DNA of 38,885 bases from Flavobacterium bizetiae (GTDB taxonomy: Bacteria > Bacteroidota > Bacteroidia > Flavobacteriales > Flavobacteriaceae). Positions 34,132 to 38,885 of the stretch are shown piece by piece (positions within the stretch are counted from its first letter, which is position 1; each line of letters opens with the position of its first letter). The position numbers were made by a program, and so were the translations under genes. The DNA lies in contig NZ_CADCSU010000019.1 of assembly GCF_902804475.1 (NCBI RefSeq), positions 1 to 38,885 on the forward strand. Direction: 5' to 3'. The notes below the pieces were generated by a model. That model worked only from the letters and a program-made list of their open reading frames with translations. It was not told the origin of the DNA and searched no databases.

Positions 34132-36052
34132 CAACGACGGTTTACCTAACATTGATGATTTGCAGCTTTTGGCGAACGAATTGTTCAAGACATTACCTAA
34201 TGAGTTTCCTAAGGAAATTTCGTTAAGTCCTGATCGAAATGAACATCCGCGTGCTACAAAAATTGCAGAAACATTGTTGAGTGCCGGAAACTTAAGCGGT
34301 CACAGCGCGACACCACTCCCATTACAGGATGTAGCAACGCCACCTTCTGGTGCGCCTGCATTTAGCGGTTTTGGAGCGTCACCCACTGTTGCCAATTATG
34401 GTTCAGGAGCTTCGGCTTTATATCCTAATGCCGGAGCAGGATTTGATCCTCAAAGTGGGGTTTCTCCATCGGGAATTCCACACGGAAATAATGTCAATGT
34501 CAACAATCCGCAAACGGGTTTTAACGATGCCAATTTTAAGAATGGCGGAACGGCACAACCCAACGAAGAAAGCTTTTTTTCGAAATTGCTTTTAAACAAT
34601 GATTATCTGCCTTTTCAAACCGAAAGTTCTTCGTTTGAAACGGAACTCCATGCGGCATTAAAATTTGTTGATACTCAATTTACAAAACGTTTAGATTTTC
34701 CGTTAAACGGAAATGAAAATATAAATTCGTATTATTTTCTGGATCAAAATCCGTTTGCTTTTGATCATAGAAATAGCAATTTACTTGTTGGAAATACTTT
34801 TGAAAAACCAGATTTTGGTAACATCTCAGGTTCTCGTTTTGATGCTAATCTTATTAAAAAAGATTTTCCTATTCTAAGAGAAACTGTAAACGGTAAGCCA
34901 CTAGTTTGGTTTGATAATGCGGCTACGACACAAAAACCACAATCGGTTATTGATCGTATTGCTTATTTCTACGAACACGAAAATTCGAATATTCATCGTG
35001 CAGCGCATGAATTGGCAGCTCGTGCCTCTGATGCTTATGAAGCGGCTCGCGAAAAAGTAAAAGCGTTTTTGAATGCTTCTTCGATCAACGAAATTGTATT
35101 TGTTCGCGGTGCTACAGAAGGGATTAATTTGGTGGCTCAAAGTTGGGGCGATCATAATTTAGTTGCCGGAGATGAAATCATTGTGAGTAATCTGGAACAT
35201 CACGCGAATATTGTTCCGTGGAAACGTTTGGCGGATAAAAAAGGATTGAAACTTCGTGTAATTCCTGTTGACGATGACGGACAAATTTTGTTAGACGAAT
35301 ACTCGAAACTTCTGAATTCGAAAACACGTTTGGTTGCTTTTACACAAGTTTCTAATGCATTAGGAACCGTAACTCCAGCCAAAGAAATTGTAAAAATGGC
35401 ACACGCTGTTGGTGCAAAAGTTTTAATTGACGGAGCACAATCGGTTTCGCACATGAAAGTTGACGTTCAGGATTTGAATCCGGATTGGCTGGTATTTTCC
35501 GGACATAAACTTTTTGGTCCAACCGGAATTGGCGCTTTATACGGAAAAGAAGATTTACTTAACGAAATGCAACCGTACCAAGCTGGTGGAAACATGATTC
35601 AGGATGTAACTTTTGAGGAAATAAAATACCATAAAGCACCGAATCGTTTTGAAGCCGGAACCGGAAACATTGCCGATGCCATTGGTCTTGGAGCTGCGAT
35701 AGATTATGTTACAAAATTGGGGATTGATGCAATCGGACATTACGAACATCAGTTACTGGATTATGCGACAAAGTTATTAAAGGAAATTCCGGGTGTGCGC
35801 TTGATAGGAACCGCCGCGAATAAAGCAAGTGTACTTTCTTTCAATTTACAAGGTTATACCAACGATCAGGTTGGTCAGGCTTTAAACAAAGAAGGCGTTG
35901 CGGTAAGAACGGGACATCATTGTGCGCAACCTATTTTGAGAAGAATGGGAGTTGAAACTACGGTTCGTCCGTCTTTGGCTTTTTATAATACTACACAAGA
36001 TGTTGATACTTTCATCAAAACCTTGTGGGAACTTAAAAAAGTTAGATTTTAA
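34115..36052 (+). CDS. Encapsulin cargo cysteine desulfurase with long disordered N-terminal extension
   Basis: 645 aa, far longer than free SufS (about 405). Residues 1-60 look partly helical, 60-150 are rich in Gly, Pro, Ala, Ser and Asn and should be disordered, and 153-240 contain hydrophobic patches (FFSKLLLNNDYLPF, YYFLDQNPFAF). The SufS domain is about 241-645: WFDNAATTQKP, EHHANIVPW, PLP Lys465 in SGHKLFGPTGIGALYG and catalytic Cys603 in RTGHHCAQPILRRMG. It converts cysteine to alanine and enzyme-bound persulfide. In family 2A systems the extension directs loading into the shell. It overlaps the shell gene by 17 nt, so translation is coupled. No SufE/SufU partner is in the window. Confidence 0.94.
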   Translation: MSININNDGLPNIDDLQLLANELFKTLPNEFPKEISLSPDRNEHPRATKIAETLLSAGNLSGHSATPLPLQDVATPPSGAPAFSGFGASPTVANYGSGASALYPNAGAGFDPQSGVSPSGIPHGNNVNVNNPQTGFNDANFKNGGTAQPNEESFFSKLLLNNDYLPFQTESSSFETELHAALKFVDTQFTKRLDFPLNGNENINSYYFLDQNPFAFDHRNSNLLVGNTFEKPDFGNISGSRFDANLIKKDFPILRETVNGKPLVWFDNAATTQKPQSVIDRIAYFYEHENSNIHRAAHELAARASDAYEAAREKVKAFLNASSINEIVFVRGATEGINLVAQSWGDHNLVAGDEIIVSNLEHHANIVPWKRLADKKGLKLRVIPVDDDGQILLDEYSKLLNSKTRLVAFTQVSNALGTVTPAKEIVKMAHAVGAKVLIDGAQSVSHMKVDVQDLNPDWLVFSGHKLFGPTGIGALYGKEDLLNEMQPYQAGGNMIQDVTFEEIKYHKAPNRFEAGTGNIADAIGLGAAIDYVTKLGIDAIGHYEHQLLDYATKLLKEIPGVRLIGTAANKASVLSFNLQGYTNDQVGQALNKEGVAVRTGHHCAQPILRRMGVETTVRPSLAFYNTTQDVDTFIKTLWELKKVRF

Positions 36053-36129
36053 AAATAACATAGAGAAATGTCTTATACATCTTCTTAAAAAAATAATTAC
36101 TTTTTTTGATATTTTAAGTAGTTATAACC

Positions 36130-36170
36130 AAAAGCGATTGTTCCTGGAACAGTCGCTTTTTTATTTTTTA
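36130..36170 (+). terminator. Rho-independent terminator of the cysteine/encapsulin operon
   Basis: AAAAGCGATTGTTCC pairs with GGAACAGTCGCTTTT (one G-T wobble) around a single T, followed by a T-rich tail. It lies 78 nt after the desulfurase stop. Confidence 0.9.
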
Positions 36171-36189
36171 ATTTGAATTTGTATTGAAA

Positions 36190-36540
36190 GTTTCACGCAG
36201 ATTTTACAGATTTAAGTCGATAAAAAAAATTAGTGCAATTCGTGTAATTCGTGGCGAAAAATAGTTTCTCGCAGATTCAGCAGATTAAAAAATCCCTTTA
36301 ATCATCCTAATCTGTGGCAAAAAAATAATTCGAGAAATTCGTGCAATTCTTAGCAAAAAAAATCATTTTAATCGTCTAATCTGTAGCAAAAAAAGTTTCT
36401 CGCAGATTCAGCAGATTGAGCAGATTAAAAAATTCCTTTAATCATTCTAATCTGTGGCAAAAAAAATAATTCGTGCAATTCGTGCAATTCGTGGCAAAAA
36501 AAAATCCATTCTAATCATCTAATCTGTGGCAAAAAATAAC
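36190..36540 (+). repeat. Tandem-like cluster of GCAGATT / AATCTGTGGCAAAA units
   Basis: Two direct copies of a 131-bp unit starting AGTTTCTCGCAGATTCAGCA at 36263 and 36394, plus flanking partial units with AATTCGTGCAATTCGTGGC and TCTAATCTGTGGCAAAAA. No ORF of substance. With the two terminators it fills the 565-bp gap before the convergent DUF1810 gene. Confidence 0.75.
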
Positions 36541-36564
36541 ACAGATTTAAAACATTCCATAAAC

Positions 36565-36599
36565 AAAGAACCATTCCGCGAAATACGGAATGGTTCTTT
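36565..36599 (-). terminator. Terminator for the DUF1810 gene (probably bidirectional)
   Basis: AAAGAACCATTCCG (36565-36578) pairs perfectly with CGGAATGGTTCTTT (36586-36599), 18 nt beyond the minus-strand stop codon at 36618. Confidence 0.8.
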
Positions 36600-36617
36600 A
36601 TGTAGAAATTGAAAAAT

Positions 36618-37079
36618 TTATGATAATGCTTCAACAGCTGGCGACATTACATCTGAAGATGTTCTGGACAAAGTAAGCGGATCTAAATACCCTAAGAAAA
36701 AAGTATCTATTATCTCCTGAAAAACAGGGTGCGCACCTTCGACCTGAGAAAAAAGCGTCATAGACGAACATAGTTTACGAGCATCTAAATCTCCTAAAAT
36801 AGACTCGATTGATTTTCTTTTAAAAGTCAATAACAGTTCCGAAATCTCGATAAGATGTTTGGCTAAAATAGGATGATTCAAAAAATCTGTGGCTTCTGTA
36901 AGATCAGAAATAGCATAAAACTTTGAGATATTACTAGTTCCCAATCCTTTTATTTGCGGAAAAATAAACCACATCCAATGGCTTTCTTTCTTTCCTTTCT
37001 TCATTTCAGAAAAGGCAGTTAGATAAAGTTTATTCTGTGCATCTAAAAAACGCGTAAGATCAGTATTTGAATACCCCAT
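36618..37079 (-). CDS. DUF1810 family protein
   Basis: 153 aa soluble protein. DUF1810 (PF08837) features: start with TDLTRFLDAQN, SHWMWFIFPQIKGLG, FYAISDLTEATDFLNHP, GDLDARKLCSSMTLFS and FFLGYLDPLTL. Function of the family is not established; members are small cytoplasmic proteins, some linked to calpastatin-like names. It is convergent with the encapsulin operon and has its own terminator, so it is probably a separate unit. Confidence 0.88.
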   Translation of the reverse strand: MGYSNTDLTRFLDAQNKLYLTAFSEMKKGKKESHWMWFIFPQIKGLGTSNISKFYAISDLTEATDFLNHPILAKHLIEISELLLTFKRKSIESILGDLDARKLCSSMTLFSQVEGAHPVFQEIIDTFFLGYLDPLTLSRTSSDVMSPAVEALS

Positions 37080-37268
37080 TATAGTAGAATTATTTTTACA
37101 AAAATTAATAAAGCCATTTTGTTCCTTTATTTTAAAACTAAAAAACCTCTTTTAAGATTCGTTTTTAATTTCATTTTTAAAGACATTCAAAACTACTTAT
37201 CAACTCGTCTAAAAAAATTATACAATTAATGTCGTTTATTATATAATTTGAGGTATTGCTATAAAAAC

Positions 37269-37302
37269 AAAAAAGTTGCAAGAATGATCTTGCAACTTTT
37301 TT
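37269..37302 (-). terminator. Terminator of the ornithine aminotransferase gene
   Basis: AAAAAAGTTGCAAG pairs with CTTGCAACTTTTTT around AATGAT, giving poly-U on either strand. It lies about 20 nt after the minus-strand stop at 37323. Confidence 0.9.
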
Positions 37303-37322
37303 ATATAATTAACCTAAGTTTG

Positions 37323-38576
37323 TTAGTCTCTAAACTCGTTTAATGATTTCTCGATAATTTCAAGACATTCCTGAATTTGAGTTTCGGTCATCACCAATGG
37401 CGGAGCTAATCTAATTTTATTTCCGTGTGTTGGTTTTGCTAATAATCCGTTATCTCTAAATTTCAGGCAAATTTCCCAGGCAAGATCTGAATCTTCCCCA
37501 CAATTGATTACAATGGCATTTAGTAAACCTTTTCCGCGAACCAAAGTGATTAGGTTATTTCTTTCTGCAATCTCGTTTAAACCTTTTCTTAAAATGATTC
37601 CTAAACGTTCTGCATTTTCAGCCAAATCTTCTTCTTTAATTACTTCAAGTGCCGCAATAGCGACAGCTGCAGCAACAGGATTTCCGCCAAAAGTCGATCC
37701 GTGCTGACCAGGTCTGATAACATTCATGATTTCGTTATTGGCTAAAACAGCCGAAACCGGATAAACTCCACCAGAAATTGCTTTACCTAAAATCAAGATA
37801 TCAGGCTGAACATTTTCGTGATGTACTGCTAGTAATTTTCCGGTACGGGCAATTCCGGTCTGAACTTCATCTGCAATAAAAAGAACATTATGTTTCTCGC
37901 ACAATGCTTTTGCTTTCGCTAAATATCCTTCAGATGGTACATAAACTCCTGCTTCTCCCTGAATTGGTTCAACCAAAAATCCAGCTATATTTTTTGATGA
38001 TTCAAGCGCTTTTTCAAGAGCCTCAAGATTATCATATTCAATTTTTATAAATCCTTCTGTAAAAGGTCCAAAGTTTTTACGTGCGCCTTCATCATTAGAA
38101 AATGAAATAATAGTTGTCGTTCTACCATGAAAGTTATTTTCGCAAACAATAATCTGAGCCTGATTCTCCGGAATACCTTTTACTTCATAAGCCCATTTTC
38201 TACAAACTTTAAGGGCTGTTTCAACCGCTTCTGCCCCAGTATTCATGGGTAAAACTTTATCAAAACCAAAATACTTTGTTACAAACTCTTCGTAATCTCC
38301 TAATTTGTCGTTGTAAAAAGCACGTGAAGTCAAAGTCAGTTTTTGAGCCTGATCTACCATTGCTTTCACAATTTTAGGATGGCAATGTCCTTGATTTACC
38401 GCAGAATAAGCCGATAAAAAATCATAATATTTTTTTCCGTCAACATCCCAAACGTATACACCTTCTCCTCTTTCTAACACCACCGGAAGTGGATGGTAAT
38501 TATGAGCTCCGTATTTATTTTCTTTTTCTATCAAAACTTCTGATTTTGACGAAAGTGATTTATCAGTTTGTATCAT
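37323..38576 (-). CDS. rocD: Ornithine aminotransferase
   Basis: 417 aa class III PLP aminotransferase. Begins with [19 protein letters not shown], typical of ornithine-oxo-acid transaminases, followed by [45 protein letters not shown] and the PLP lysine Lys265 in ILGKAISGG. It converts ornithine and 2-oxoglutarate to glutamate semialdehyde and glutamate in the cytoplasm (arginine catabolism, proline link). Single gene with its own terminator, candidate promoter and candidate operator. No link to the sulfur genes is evident. Confidence 0.93.
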   Translation of the reverse strand: MIQTDKSLSSKSEVLIEKENKYGAHNYHPLPVVLERGEGVYVWDVDGKKYYDFLSAYSAVNQGHCHPKIVKAMVDQAQKLTLTSRAFYNDKLGDYEEFVTKYFGFDKVLPMNTGAEAVETALKVCRKWAYEVKGIPENQAQIIVCENNFHGRTTTIISFSNDEGARKNFGPFTEGFIKIEYDNLEALEKALESSKNIAGFLVEPIQGEAGVYVPSEGYLAKAKALCEKHNVLFIADEVQTGIARTGKLLAVHHENVQPDILILGKAISGGVYPVSAVLANNEIMNVIRPGQHGSTFGGNPVAAAVAIAALEVIKEEDLAENAERLGIILRKGLNEIAERNNLITLVRGKGLLNAIVINCGEDSDLAWEICLKFRDNGLLAKPTHGNKIRLAPPLVMTETQIQECLEIIEKSLNEFRD

Positions 38577-38595
38577 GATTATTTCTTTTAAAGTG

Positions 38596-38603
38596 CAAAA
38601 GTA
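38596..38603 (-). promoter_or_regulatory. Candidate -7 element of the rocD promoter
   Basis: On the minus strand TACTTTTG matches TAnnTTTG, about 20 nt upstream of the rocD ATG, implying a short leader. A -33 TTTG at the usual spacing is not clear. Confidence 0.5.
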
Positions 38604-38639
38604 TTAAATTTTATTCATTTTCAGGTACTAAAATTATAA

Positions 38640-38673
38640 TTTTGACTTTAAAAACCTAATTAAAAAGTCAAAA
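38640..38673. promoter_or_regulatory. Candidate operator upstream of rocD
   Basis: Perfect 10-bp inverted repeat TTTTGACTTT / AAAGTCAAAA with a 14-nt spacer, about 65-95 nt upstream of the rocD start and just upstream of its candidate promoter. It could be bound by a regulator such as an Lrp/AsnC protein, which often controls ornithine aminotransferase genes. This is inferred from position and symmetry only. Confidence 0.35.
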
Positions 38674-38800
38674 ACAATATTTTTAAACCTTAAAAAAATC
38701 AAATAGACTTGTCTTTACAAAGAGTTTTGTCTTGTTTATTGAAAAAAATAGTTACTTTTATAAATTCGAAAATATTGCTATTTGAAGAATGTAATGTAGT

Positions 38801-38880
38801 CCCTAACGGGATAAAATTATGTTTGAAATTGTTTTTTTTCTACCAATATTTAATCTCTACGAGATTATTCCGTTAGGAAT
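38801..38880 (+). repeat. Inverted repeat CCTAACGG / CCGTTAGG
   Basis: TCCCTAACGGGAT near 38800 and ATTCCGTTAGGAAT (38867-38880) form an imperfect inverted repeat running to the window end. It resembles dispersed palindromes in Flavobacterium intergenic DNA. No gene is seen between 38577 and the end. Confidence 0.5.
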
Positions 38881-38885
38881 ATAAT

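Noticed and set aside
36263..36540. CRISPR array in the tandem GCAGATT region
   Set aside because: Units are about 131 bp with degenerate copies and no short identical repeats with unique spacers; no cas gene nearby.
1..38885. tRNA, rRNA or transposase genes
   Set aside because: None recognised on either strand; the repeats have no associated transposase in the window.

Overview
The window is low-GC DNA from a Bacteroidota bacterium, most likely a Flavobacterium. The evidence is two SusC/SusD outer-membrane uptake pairs, A-rich translation starts, TTTG / TAnnTTTG promoters and many dispersed intergenic repeats of the kind seen in this genus. Species cannot be fixed from sequence reading alone.

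The theme from 1 to 36 kb is sulfur. Region 1 (1-20.2 kb): a roughly 500-nt leader, susC/susD, two arylsulfatase-type sulfatases, a DUF1254-like and a DUF1214-like membrane protein, a sterol-desaturase-family hydroxylase with a 39-aa membrane peptide, a secreted metallo-beta-lactamase-fold alkylsulfatase, a rhodanese-like/thioredoxin fusion, a membrane-anchored sulfatase, a YeiH-family putative sulfate/sulfite exporter and a fourth sulfatase. Region 2 (20.7-30.5 kb): a second copy of the leader, a second susC/susD, a secreted amidohydrolase, a 51-aa small ORF overlapping an SsuD-like FMNH2-dependent sulfonate monooxygenase, and an APC permease. Region 3 (30.9-36.1 kb): serine O-acetyltransferase, cysteine synthase, a family 2A encapsulin shell protein and its cargo, a SufS-type cysteine desulfurase with a ~240-residue disordered N-terminal extension. 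Region 4 (36.6-38.6 kb, minus strand): a DUF1810 protein and ornithine aminotransferase, not obviously connected.

Reading these together: sulfate esters and sulfonates are imported by SusCD, desulfated or desulfonated in the periplasm and cytoplasm, the sulfur is built into cysteine, and cysteine sulfur is passed to an encapsulin compartment thought to store sulfur in relatives.

The most interesting signal is in the two leaders (1-530 and 20730-21238). Each carries a 28-codon open frame (80-166 and 20802-20888) ending in CYMCFCC-stop. The two copies differ at five bases, three of them silent third positions, and similarity collapses right after the stop codon. Each is followed by a position-conserved stem-loop, a second 10-codon mini-ORF (with CCC in copy 1), an identical 54-nt block containing a hairpin, and a last hairpin just before susC. 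This looks like cysteine-sensing leader-peptide control of sulfur-scavenging SusCD operons, which I do not recognise as described in Bacteroidota.

The gaps between genes are packed with palindromic repeats. Among them is a composite element of three hairpins (E-B-A) present three times, whose B arms differ between copies yet still pair with each other.
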